A DNA stretch of 64,000 bases from Pseudooceanicola nitratireducens (GTDB taxonomy: Bacteria; Pseudomonadota; Alphaproteobacteria; Rhodobacterales; Rhodobacteraceae), in contig NZ_FNZG01000001.1 of assembly GCF_900109195.1 (NCBI RefSeq), forward strand, positions 186,001-250,000, in the 5' to 3' direction. Both the position numbers and the translations under genes were made by a program. Shown piece after piece: positions 55,715 to 64,000 of this stretch. The notes below the pieces were generated by a model. It saw nothing but the letters and a program-made list of their open reading frames with translations. It was not told the DNA's origin and ran no database searches. The first letter of the stretch is position 1. Each line of letters opens with the position of its first letter.

Positions 55715-56455
55715 TCACATCCCCTCAAGCTTGTTTTCGAACATGGTCTGGCGGCGTCCGCGCAGCACGATGTCGAACTTGTAGGCCAGGAAATCCATCG
55801 GACGCGCCTTGGCCATGTCCAGCGGGGCCACCAGCGTGTCCAGCTGGCCGCGATCCTTGATCGTCGCCGCGATCGGGCAGCGATAGATCAGCGGGTCGCC
55901 TTCGAAATACATCTGGGAAATCAGGCGCTGACCGAAGGCATGTCCGAAGATCGAGAAGTGGATATGCATCGGGCGCCAGTCGTTGCCCCGGTTCGGCCAG
56001 GGGTAGGCCCCCGGACGGATCGTCAGGAATTCGTAATACCCGTTCTCATCGGTGATGGTCCGGCCACAGCCCCCGAAGTTCGGGTCGAGCGGCGCGAAAT
56101 AGGTGTCCTTCTTGTGGCGATAGCGGCCGCCGGCATTGGCCTGCCAGATCTCGACCAGCGTATGCGGCACGGGGCGGGCGTTTTCGTCCAGCACCCGGCC
56201 ATGAACCAGGATGCGTTCGCCCACGGCGGGGGCCTTGCCGCGCGTCCAGTTCATGATCAGGTTGTTGTCCCATTCGCCCAGGATCTCGTGGCCGAAGGTG
56301 GGGCCGGTTTCCTCGGAGGGGCCGGATTCCAGCGACAGAAGCGACCAGCGCGGGCTGCGCGGCACGGACGTCTTGTAGTCGATGTCATAGGCGGGGGGAT
56401 GCGCTGCGCGGTTGCGCGGGATCAGCGGCCCCCGATCTTGGATGCGATCAGACAT
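55715..56455 (-). CDS. pcaH: Protocatechuate 3,4-dioxygenase beta subunit
   Basis: The catalytic iron subunit, 246 residues. The ferric ligands are Tyr in AGGRYRHKKDTY, a second Tyr near YPWPNRG, and the two His in WRPMHIHFSIFG. It opens the ring of protocatechuate between the hydroxyls. The ATG at 56455 overlaps the pcaC stop by eight bases, so the longer frame is not used. Confidence 0.95.
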   Translation of the reverse strand: MSDRIQDRGPLIPRNRAAHPPAYDIDYKTSVPRSPRWSLLSLESGPSEETGPTFGHEILGEWDNNLIMNWTRGKAPAVGERILVHGRVLDENARPVPHTLVEIWQANAGGRYRHKKDTYFAPLDPNFGGCGRTITDENGYYEFLTIRPGAYPWPNRGNDWRPMHIHFSIFGHAFGQRLISQMYFEGDPLIYRCPIAATIKDRGQLDTLVAPLDMAKARPMDFLAYKFDIVLRGRRQTMFENKLEGM

Positions 56456-56831
56456 TGTTGCCCTCCAATTCGGCATAGATCTGACGGGCGAGCTTGAAGG
56501 CGTGGTTCGCGCGTGGCACGCCCGCATAGATCGCCACGTGGTGAAGCACCTCGCGGATGTCCTCCTTGCTTGCGCCGGTGTTCACCGTCGCCCGCAGGTG
56601 CAGTTCGAATTCCTCGAAGTTCCCAAGCCCGGCCAGCAGAGCCAGGGTGATCATCGAGCGTTCCCGTTTTGGGATCGCGTCCGAGGCCCAGACCGTGCCC
56701 CAGGCGCTTTCGGTGATCAGGTCGACAAAGCCCTGGTCAAAGTCGGTGGCGTTGCCTTGCGATTTGTTCACATGGGCTTCGCCCAGGACGGCGCGGCGGG
56801 TGGCTTCCCCGGCGGGGCGGCGATCAGGCAT
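56448..56831 (-). CDS. pcaC: 4-carboxymuconolactone decarboxylase
   Basis: A 127-residue AhpD-like fold decarboxylase. The family block SAWGTVWASDAIPKRERSMI is followed by LALLAGLGNFEEFELHLRA, then GASKEDIREVLHHVAIYAGVP. It makes 3-oxoadipate enol-lactone for PcaD. It overlaps both pcaD and pcaH by eight bases. Confidence 0.94.
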   Translation of the reverse strand: MPDRRPAGEATRRAVLGEAHVNKSQGNATDFDQGFVDLITESAWGTVWASDAIPKRERSMITLALLAGLGNFEEFELHLRATVNTGASKEDIREVLHHVAIYAGVPRANHAFKLARQIYAELEGNNV

Positions 56832-57611
56832 GTCCTGTCTCCTTGATGAAAGTGGTCAGGATGCGGGCGTAGTCTTCGGGCTTCTCGACGCAGGGAAGAT
56901 GGCCCGCACCGCGGATCAGTTCGAACTTGGACCCCGGCACCAGGCCGATGGTTTCGCGCACCAGGTCGGGCGGGGTCGATCCGTCCTCGGATCCGGCGAT
57001 GCCCAGGACGGGCAGGCGCAGACCAGACGTTGGCGTATAGAAATCCGTCCCCGAGATCGCGGCGGAACAGCCGGCATAGCCATCGACCGCCTGGCGGATC
57101 AGCATGGTGCGCCAGGCGGCCAGTTCGGGCGTGTCGCGGAAGGCGCGGCCGAACCAGCGCTCCATCACGGCGTCGGCCAGGCTTTCGATCCCGTCGCGGT
57201 TCACAGCGTCGATCCGGTCCTGCCACATCGAGGCCACGCCGATCTTCGCCGCGGAATTGGAAATCACCAGCGCGCGGACCTGGTCCATGCGCTTCACCGC
57301 CAGCCCCTGGCCGATCATGCCGCCGATCGACAGGCCCACGAACAGCGCATCGCGCACCTCAAGGTGATCCAGAAGCTGTTCGGCATCGCGCACCAGCGTG
57401 CCCATGGAATAGGGCTGCGCCGTGGCCTGGGTCAGCCCGTGCCCGCGCTTGTCATAGCGGATGAACTTCAGCCCCTTGGGCAGCAGCGGCAGAACCGCGT
57501 CCCACAGCCGAAGGTCGGTGCCCAGGGAATTGGCAAAGACCACCGGCGCGCCATCCGGGTCGCCATCGACCCGGTAGTGCACGGACAGCCCGTCTAGATC
57601 AACAATACGCA

Positions 57612-57612
<1 letters not shown>
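56824..57612 (-). CDS. pcaD: 3-oxoadipate enol-lactonase
   Basis: A 262-residue alpha/beta hydrolase that opens the enol-lactone to 3-oxoadipate. The nucleophile is in FVGLSIGGMIGQGLA, the oxyanion region is FANSLGTDLRLWD, and the His is in GAGHLPCVEKP. It sits between pobA and pcaC with overlaps on both sides. Confidence 0.93.
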
Positions 57613-58826
<1,214 letters not shown>

Positions 58827-58917
58827 TCAATTAAATTCGCACAGGCCAGAGTGGCGGGGCAGGGCGCAAAACATGCGCTCCGGATCATCCTTTTGTTTTT
58901 GCTTCCGAACCTCTTTG

Positions 58918-58933
58918 CATACGGTGTCGTATG
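58918..58933. promoter_or_regulatory. Palindrome upstream of pobA, candidate operator
   Basis: A perfect 6-bp inverted repeat CATACG-GTGT-CGTATG lies about 140 bp before pobA. It may bind an IclR- or LysR-type aromatic regulator encoded elsewhere. The role is inference. Confidence 0.4.
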
Positions 58934-58942
58934 TCGAACGCG

Positions 58943-58976
58943 AAAAACCCCCGGTCAGGCTGTCCCTGACCGAGGG
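58943..58976 (-). terminator. Terminator of the dehydratase gene
   Basis: On the minus strand a CCTGACCGGGG-type stem (58949-58976) is followed by five U, just downstream of the dehydratase stop. Confidence 0.85.
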
Positions 58977-59001
58977 TGCGCAGAATCACTGGTGTTTCGC
59001 C

Positions 59002-59988
59002 TCAGGTGTCCGAGGACCCGGCGTGACGGGTCAGCGCCTGATTGAACATCGCCGGATCGACGTTTCCGCCCGATACGGTGACGATCACCGCATCGCCCGC
59101 GATCTGATCGCGCCGCAGCAAGGCTGCCGCCAGAGCCACCGCCCCGCCGGGTTCAGCGACGATCTTCAGCCGCAGGAAAGCCTGGGCCACGGCATACAGC
59201 GCCTCGTCATCGGTGACGCTCAGCCCCGGACCGCAGAGGCGGCTGAGGATCGGATAGGTGATGTCGCCCGGCTGCGGCGTTAGGATCGCATCGCAGATCG
59301 ACCCGTCCATCTGCGGGTTGCGCAGGATTTCCCCGGCGGCCAGCGACCGGCCGGTGTCGTCAAAGCCCTCGGGTTCCACGGGGCGGACCTTCAGGCCGGG
59401 GGCCTCGGCCTCAAGCGCCAGCGCCACGCCCGCGGTCAGCCCGCCGCCGCCGCAGCAGACCAGCACCTCGGCCTGGGTGACCCCGGCCTCTTGCGCCTGT
59501 TCGGCGATCTCAAGGCCGGTGGTGCCCTGACCCGCGATCACCAGCGGCTCGTCATAGGGTTTCACCAGGGTCAGCCCGCGTTCCTGCGCGATCCGGGCCC
59601 CGATTTCTTCGCGGCTTTCGCGGGCGCGGTCGTACAGCACCACCTCGGCCCCGAGCGCGGCGGTATTCGCCCGCTTCAGCGCCGGCGCGTCCGAGGGCAT
59701 CAGGATCACGCAAGGCGCCCCATGTGCGGCCGAGGCCCAGGCCATCCCCTGCGCGTGGTTCCCCGAGGAATAGGCCATCACCCCGGCCTTGCGTTGATCC
59801 GGGTCCATCGCGGACAGGGCCGACCAGGCCCCGCGCGCCTTGAAACTGCCGGTCTGCTGCAGGCACTCGGGTTTTACCAGCACGCGCCGCCCGGCGATTT
59901 CGTCCAGAAACGGCGACGACAGCAGCGGGGTGTGGCGGATGTGGCCCCGGGCGCGATCTGCTGCGGCCCGGATCATGTCGATGTTCAT
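59002..59988 (-). CDS. Threonine/serine dehydratase-like PLP enzyme
   Basis: A 328-residue fold-type II PLP enzyme. The PLP lysine is in QTGSFKARGA, the phosphate loop is CCGGGGLTAGVAL, and SSGNHAQGMAWAS is the substrate loop. It lacks the ACT domain of biosynthetic IlvA, so it is a catabolic threonine ammonia-lyase or a serine racemase-like enzyme. The start overlaps the stop of the upstream hydrolase gene (ATGA). Confidence 0.88.
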   Translation of the reverse strand: MNIDMIRAAADRARGHIRHTPLLSSPFLDEIAGRRVLVKPECLQQTGSFKARGAWSALSAMDPDQRKAGVMAYSSGNHAQGMAWASAAHGAPCVILMPSDAPALKRANTAALGAEVVLYDRARESREEIGARIAQERGLTLVKPYDEPLVIAGQGTTGLEIAEQAQEAGVTQAEVLVCCGGGGLTAGVALALEAEAPGLKVRPVEPEGFDDTGRSLAAGEILRNPQMDGSICDAILTPQPGDITYPILSRLCGPGLSVTDDEALYAVAQAFLRLKIVAEPGGAVALAAALLRRDQIAGDAVIVTVSGGNVDPAMFNQALTRHAGSSDT

Positions 59989-60803
59989 GCAATCTGCTCC
60001 AACCAGAGGCGCAGGGCGTCCAGCGCCTGCGGTTCGTCAAGAAAGGGAATATGCCCGCGATCGGGCACGGTTGCGGTGATCAGGCCGGGGTGACGGCGGG
60101 CCATCTCTTGCAAGGTCGCTTCTGACAGAAGGTTCGAATTTGCCCCCCGGATCACCGCACAGGGCAGGTCGGCCAGAAGATCATAGACTGGCCAAAGATC
60201 CGGCGCGGGCTGGTCAAAGACCGCCGCCACCGCATCGCGCAGCTTCAGGTCATAATTCAGGCGCAGCCCCTCGGGCCCCTCGACCACGTTGTGCGACAGG
60301 AAACTGCGCCAGCGCGTCTTGTCGACGCCGGGAAAATCGGGATCCGCCAGCTTGTCCTGCGCCAGGGCCTCCAGCGATGCGGCCTGCGGCACGACGCCGA
60401 GATAGGTCATGATGTCGGCCAGCCCCGCAGGGTCCACCACCGGGCCGACATCGTTGAAGGCCACGCCCAGCAGACGGTCGCGCGCAATCGCCCCCAGGAT
60501 CAGAGCGATCAGCCCCCCGCGCGAGGTGCCCAGCACAGCGGCCTTGTCTACGCCCAGATGATCCAGCAGCGCCACGGTATCCTTGGCCTCGACCGGCACG
60601 GCATAGGTCGCGGGATCGGCGTGCTCCGACAGGCCCCGCCCGCGATAATCCATGCGGATCAGCCGCACGCCATCCAGGTGCGGGGCGACATAGTCGAAGT
60701 CCCGCGCATTCCGCGTCAGACCGGACAGGCACAGCACCGGAACCCCGTCACCTGCGTCCTCGTAATACAGTCGCGTGCCGTCGGGGGCGTCGAAATGGGG
60801 CAT
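59985..60803 (-). CDS. Alpha/beta-fold hydrolase
   Basis: A 272-residue hydrolase. The nucleophile is Ser in LGTSRGGLIALIL, the oxyanion region is LSGLTRNARDFDYV, and the catalytic His is in VPDRGHIPFLDEPQ. It is probably an esterase or lactonase; substrate unknown. It is translationally coupled to the dehydratase-like gene. AAAGGA precedes the ATG. Confidence 0.85.
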   Translation of the reverse strand: MPHFDAPDGTRLYYEDAGDGVPVLCLSGLTRNARDFDYVAPHLDGVRLIRMDYRGRGLSEHADPATYAVPVEAKDTVALLDHLGVDKAAVLGTSRGGLIALILGAIARDRLLGVAFNDVGPVVDPAGLADIMTYLGVVPQAASLEALAQDKLADPDFPGVDKTRWRSFLSHNVVEGPEGLRLNYDLKLRDAVAAVFDQPAPDLWPVYDLLADLPCAVIRGANSNLLSEATLQEMARRHPGLITATVPDRGHIPFLDEPQALDALRLWLEQIA

Positions 60804-61041
60804 CTGGGGGTCCTTTCGCGCAGGGGGCCGCGGGGCTTTGCTAAAGCGCCCGGATCAGGCCCCGACCGTATCACCGGGACGGGCAGGCGAAAGCCCTTTC
60901 GTATCCGCAAGTCGCGGCAGGGCGCCCGCCGGCCATGGCGATTGCCGAATGGCCGCCTTTGCCTGCATACTGACACGGCAAACCGGACCGGCATTCAGCG
61001 GGCACCCTTCAAGACGAAGGGGGCCACAAGGGGGGCGCATC

Positions 61042-61683
61042 ATGGCAGAAACGCTTCGAGACTTCTGGGCGCGGATCAGGGACCGCACGGCGGCCCATGT
61101 GCAGAACGTGGATTGGCCCGACGTCGACGTGGCCAGCTATATCGCCGGGCTGCGCGCCGGTCAGACCCCCGCAAGGGCGCGCCCGCAGATCCGGTTCAGC
61201 CATGTGATCACGGCCCCGGTGATCTATTCGCTGATCATCCCCTTCGTGATCCTGGATCTCTTCGTCAGCCTGTATCAGGCGATCTGCTTTCGCGCCTATG
61301 GCATCCCCCGGGTCGCCCGGGGCGACTATATCGTGATGGACCGCCACCGGCTGGCGCATCTGAACCTGCCGCAGAAAATCAACTGCGCCTATTGCGCCTA
61401 TGCCAACGGGCTGATCGCATATGTCGGGGAAATCGCCGCCCGGACCGAGGCCTACTGGTGCCCCGTCAAACACGCCGCCCGCATGGCCGGGGTGCATGAT
61501 CACTACCAGTTCTTCATGGAATACGGCGACACCCGTGGTTTTGTCGAAAAGCGCGAGGCATCGCGCGATCGTCTGTCCGGGGCTGGGGGCAGTGCGGGGG
61601 CAGGGGGCAGATCGAAGGCCGACCCGCGACCCGCAAAAGGGTCAGCGGCGGCGCAGGCGGATGACGACGTCGACCTTGGCTAG
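61042..61683 (+). CDS. Conserved hypothetical protein with CxxC motif
   Basis: A 213-residue protein that I do not assign to a named family. A hydrophobic segment (about 54-80, ITAPVIYSLIIPFVILDLFVSL broken by context) is followed by the conserved block INCAYCAYANGLIAYVGE and TEAYWCPVKHA, giving three invariant-looking cysteines. I recall very similar blocks in uncharacterised proteins of other proteobacteria. The C-terminal 35 residues are low-complexity and overlap the 3' end of irr by 42 bp on the other strand. A metal- or redox-linked membrane role is a guess. The ATG at 61042 is used. Confidence 0.75.
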   Translation: MAETLRDFWARIRDRTAAHVQNVDWPDVDVASYIAGLRAGQTPARARPQIRFSHVITAPVIYSLIIPFVILDLFVSLYQAICFRAYGIPRVARGDYIVMDRHRLAHLNLPQKINCAYCAYANGLIAYVGEIAARTEAYWCPVKHAARMAGVHDHYQFFMEYGDTRGFVEKREASRDRLSGAGGSAGAGGRSKADPRPAKGSAAAQADDDVDLG

Positions 61684-62058
61684 CTCGGCCCCTTCGGGGA
61701 TCTCGGGCAGGGCCACGATCTTCAGCTGATCTGCCGGGGCGTCGGTCAGATGGCCGTCGTCTTCCCAGTAGAAATGCGGGTGGTCGCCCATGTTGGTGTC
61801 GAAATAGCTTTTCGACCCGTCCACGGTGATTTCCTGCAGCAGCCCCACGTCGCAGAAGGCCTTGAGCGTGTTGTACACGGTCGCCAGCGAAACCGACTGC
61901 CCGGACTCCTGCGCGGCGGCAAAAAGGCTTTCGGCGGTGACGTGACGGTGCTGGCCATCGCCGACCAGAAGCTCGGCCAGCAGGGTCCGCTGACGCGTCG
62001 GTCGCAGGCCGCCCTGGGCCAGCCACTGGGTGACGTCTGTCGTTGCTGTGCTGCTCAT
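61642..62058 (-). CDS. irr: Iron response regulator Irr (Fur family)
   Basis: A 138-residue Fur-like regulator of alphaproteobacteria that responds to haem and controls iron genes. The winged helix spans GLRPTRQRTLLAELL and SVSLATVYNTLKAFCDVGLLQEI. The haem/metal-binding block DHPHFYWEDDGHL and the short C-terminus (VDVVIRLRRR) without the usual Fur cysteine cluster are typical of Irr. The ATG at 62058 gives the usual length; ATGs at 62073 or 62079 are possible. Confidence 0.9.
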   Translation of the reverse strand: MSSTATTDVTQWLAQGGLRPTRQRTLLAELLVGDGQHRHVTAESLFAAAQESGQSVSLATVYNTLKAFCDVGLLQEITVDGSKSYFDTNMGDHPHFYWEDDGHLTDAPADQLKIVALPEIPEGAELAKVDVVIRLRRR

Positions 62059-62279
62059 CCGGCTAAGAACCATGTCCATTGGCTGTGTCGCCGGACAATA
62101 TAAGCCGTTGCGGCAAGGGATTTCAATGCCGTTGCAAAAGTCGCCCTTGGCCGGTGCCTTTCGCGGTCCCCGACGGTACGCAGACGGCGCATGGCAGGGC
62201 CCCGCGCGGGCCCGCCCTTGCATGGCACGCTGGCAGGGTGCTAGAGGGGGCAGGATTTCTTAGGGGCAAGGGGGCAGTG

Positions 62280-62789
62280 ATGGCCGAGTATCCGACAAGC
62301 TTTGACCGGGATGATCTGCTGAAATGTGCGCGGGGCGAATTGTTCGGTCCGGGCAATGCGCAGCTTCCCGAACCGCCGATGCTGATGATGGACCGGATCA
62401 CCGACATCAGCGCCGATGGTGGCGAACACGGCAAGGGCCACGTGCTGGCCGAATTCGACATCAAACCCGACCTGTGGTTCTTTGACTGCCACTTCCCCGG
62501 CAACCCGATCATGCCCGGCTGCCTTGGCCTGGACGGTCTGTGGCAGCTGACCGGCTTCAACCTGGGCTGGCGCGGCTGGCAGGGGCGCGGCTATGCCCTG
62601 GGCGTGGGCGAGGTCAAGCTGACCGGCATGGTCCGTCCGGACCGCAAGATGCTGACCTATCGCATCAATTTCACCAAGGCGATCCAGACCCGCCGCCTGA
62701 CCATGGGCGTCGCTGACGGCATCGTCGAGGCCGACGGCGAAGTGATCTACCAGGTCAAGGACATGAAGGTCGCGCTCAGCGAAAGCTGA
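62280..62789 (+). CDS. fabA: 3-hydroxyacyl-ACP dehydratase/isomerase FabA
   Basis: A 169-residue hot-dog enzyme that makes the cis-3-decenoyl branch point of unsaturated fatty acid synthesis. The catalytic His is in [19 protein letters not shown], with the Asp in the same helix. The usual partner fabB does not follow; the gene ends in a terminator. It is divergent from irr with 221 bp between, containing GC-rich palindromes and no clear operator. Confidence 0.94.
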   Translation: MAEYPTSFDRDDLLKCARGELFGPGNAQLPEPPMLMMDRITDISADGGEHGKGHVLAEFDIKPDLWFFDCHFPGNPIMPGCLGLDGLWQLTGFNLGWRGWQGRGYALGVGEVKLTGMVRPDRKMLTYRINFTKAIQTRRLTMGVADGIVEADGEVIYQVKDMKVALSES

Positions 62790-62813
62790 CTTCCTTCTTT
62801 TTCCGGACAGTGG

Positions 62814-62843
62814 AAGGCGCAGCAGATCCTGTTGCGCCTTTTT
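62814..62843 (+). terminator. fabA terminator
   Basis: The stem AAGGCGCA / TTGCGCCTT with a 10-base loop ends in TTTTT. The next 150 bp before the lipoprotein gene are AT-rich with no gene I trust. Confidence 0.85.
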
Positions 62844-62998
62844 CCTGGGGCATGGGTGTTGCTCTGGCTCTCACTTTCCTTGGAGAAAAAACGGCCGTGC
62901 CAATCTTTTTGGCTTATCTCATTGTAAAGGTTCGTGTTTTGCTTTCTACGGTGTGCGATGCCTCTAATTGGCGTCACATATACACGAGGAGAGTAGAA

Positions 62999-63376
62999 TT
63001 GAAATTTATCCACGTTCCAGCGGCTATTGCTTTGTTTGGACTTGTCGCCTGTGCCGAGACAGCGGTTCAGCCGATGTCGAAAGACACGTTCAAGATCGAT
63101 ACTCGGACTGACTCTGACTGCGGGGCTGTTGCTGCGCGCAATATCGCCTTCAAGGCTGCCGCAATCGAAGTCATTCGCAAGGGCGGCGACAAGTTCATCA
63201 TCACCGGGGACAACACGGATAGTGATTTCTGGGGTGGAACCTACACGCAGGGCATGGTCGTGAAGATGATCCCCGACAAGTCGCCCGAGGCCCGAAATGC
63301 GCTTTCCGCACGTGAGACGCTTGGCAGCGATTGGCAGAACGTCGTTGCCAAGGGCGTTCCGCAGATGTGCGTCTGA
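62999..63376 (+). CDS. Small lipoprotein of unknown function
   Basis: A 125-residue exported lipoprotein starting at a TTG with a good GAGGAGAG site. The signal peptide ends in the lipobox GLVAC (about 14-18). The mature part carries a block seen in related Rhodobacterales proteins (CGAVAARNIAFKAAAIEVIRKG, split here: Cys near 41 and a basic amphipathic helix), and ends QMCV, so two cysteines could form a disulfide. Function unknown. The upstream region is AT-richer than the rest of the window. Confidence 0.7.
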   Translation: MKFIHVPAAIALFGLVACAETAVQPMSKDTFKIDTRTDSDCGAVAARNIAFKAAAIEVIRKGGDKFIITGDNTDSDFWGGTYTQGMVVKMIPDKSPEARNALSARETLGSDWQNVVAKGVPQMCV

Positions 63377-63433
63377 CGATCCTGCGGCCATTTGCATCTG
63401 GCCGTAGGGCAGGGGCAGGGGTAAGAGGCAGGC

Positions 63434-63769
63434 ATGACCGATGCTCTTCCCCCCTGTCCCGACTGCGGATCCGCCTTCACCTATGAAATGGATGCACTTC
63501 TTGTCTGTCCCGAGTGTGGACATGAATGGTCTGCTACGGCGCAGGAAAGCGATGTGATCCGCGACGCCGTCGGCAATGTGCTGGCGGATGGCGACACGGT
63601 GACGGTGATCAAGGACCTGAAGCTGCGGGGCACCTCGCAGGTGGTGAAGGTCGGCACCAAGGTCACCAACATCCGGCTGGTCCCGGGGGATCACGACATC
63701 GACTGCAAGGTCCCCGGCCACGGCCAGATCGGGCTGAAGTCGCAGTTCGTGAAGAAGGTGACCAAGTAG
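63434..63769 (+). CDS. PhnA/YjdM-type zinc-ribbon protein
   Basis: A 111-residue protein of the PhnA (YjdM) family. The N-terminal zinc ribbon is PCPDCGSAF ... [10 protein letters not shown], and the C-terminal SH3-like part is [23 protein letters not shown] and [18 protein letters not shown]. Despite the name, its link to phosphonate use is not established. It stands alone. Confidence 0.92.
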   Translation: MTDALPPCPDCGSAFTYEMDALLVCPECGHEWSATAQESDVIRDAVGNVLADGDTVTVIKDLKLRGTSQVVKVGTKVTNIRLVPGDHDIDCKVPGHGQIGLKSQFVKKVTK

Positions 63770-63776
63770 GCGCGGA

Positions 63777-64000
63777 TCAATCCGCCGTCCGGTCCTTCAG
63801 GGCATGGGAATAGAGGTCGTGCAGATCCTCTCCCTCGGGGGCGTTGAGGCGCGTCACCTCTCCGGTCGCGGCGCGGTAGTCCAGTTGCACCTCGCCCACG
63901 ACCTCGCCGTCGCGATAAACTTCGCCCTCGTCCAGCAGGACAAGCAGGCCGAAGATGGCGCTTTGGATGGCGTCATCCATCAGGTGCAGGACATTGGCGC
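63777..64000 (-). CDS. Uncharacterised protein, runs off the right edge
   Basis: An acidic open frame that ends at 63777 and stays open past 63980 to the window edge (upstream codons read ANVLHL before an internal Met). The visible part is LLVLLDEGEVYRDGEVVGEVQLDY and ends with a charged tail. I do not recognise a family. Coding is supported by regular codon usage and position only 7 bp from the PhnA-type stop. Confidence 0.5.
   Translation of the reverse strand, partial: ANVLHLMDDAIQSAIFGLLVLLDEGEVYRDGEVVGEVQLDYRAATGEVTRLNAPEGEDLHDLYSHALKDRTAD

Overview
The window looks like a stretch of chromosome from a marine-type alphaproteobacterium of the order Rhodobacterales (Roseobacter group / Paracoccaceae). 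The evidence is high G+C throughout, an Irr-type Fur regulator, a taurine:pyruvate aminotransferase close to the Roseobacter form, a GT14 glycosyltransferase with the long C-terminal region typical of this order, a VPLPA-CTERM protein, form II Cox genes and a pobA-pcaDCHG cluster. Genes are tightly packed, with many ATGA/TGATG overlaps. I see no transposase, integrase, phage gene, CRISPR array or restriction system. This is mostly core and catabolic chromosome, not a mobile island.

Layout. 1-5.3 kb: the end of a VPLPA-CTERM protein, then mutY and an AlkB-type diiron hydroxylase on the minus strand, facing a DUF721 / DsbA-like / CoA-transferase run. 5.3-8.3 kb: a divergent sulfotransferase and GT14 glycosyltransferase, then a HIT protein. 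8.3-11.2 kb: tpa and a glycerate 2-kinase. 11.2-14.5 kb: the zinc-uptake locus znuA<>zur-znuC-znuB with two operator-like palindromes. 14.6-21.4 kb: an orphan error-prone polymerase dnaE2 without its C-terminal domain, an MltB-type lytic transglycosylase and a hybrid histidine kinase. 21.6-29.1 kb: a bacterial alpha-2-macroglobulin with pbpC. 29.1-32.1 kb: a dipeptidase, a ThDP enzyme and tRNA-Arg(CCU). 32.2-37 kb: a chemoreceptor, a LacI regulator and a YcaQ-type glycosylase.

37.1-41.5 kb: coxG-coxS-coxL-coxM (form II molybdenum hydroxylase). 41.5-44.8 kb: serC-serA with a long structured leader and an intergene full of hairpins. 44.8-48.2 kb: a small His-bearing membrane protein, a cupin, a LysR regulator and a thiolase. 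48.4-50.4 kb: a methyltransferase-type membrane protein, aroQ and an HpcH/HpaI aldolase. 50.4-50.9 kb: a repeat-rich spacer. 50.9-53 kb: DUF3237, an ArsR regulator and a zinc alcohol dehydrogenase. 53.1-58.8 kb: pobA-pcaD-pcaC-pcaH-pcaG-(esterase-like hydrolase)-pcaB for 4-hydroxybenzoate/protocatechuate breakdown. 59-64 kb: a threonine dehydratase-like gene and a hydrolase, a conserved CxxC protein, irr, fabA, a small lipoprotein, a PhnA/YjdM-type protein and an open frame that leaves the window.

The most interesting items are four. (1) A dispersed intergenic element made of a GC-rich hairpin whose stem changes between copies while pairing is kept, followed by a fixed CCCGGGATATTT-type core. 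There are four copies, two of them face to face. (2) The dnaE2 that lacks both its C-terminal domain and its usual imuA/imuB partners. (3) The structured serC leader and the three successive hairpins between serC and serA. (4) An esterase-like gene inserted into the pca operon. I did not find an obviously new multi-gene system.
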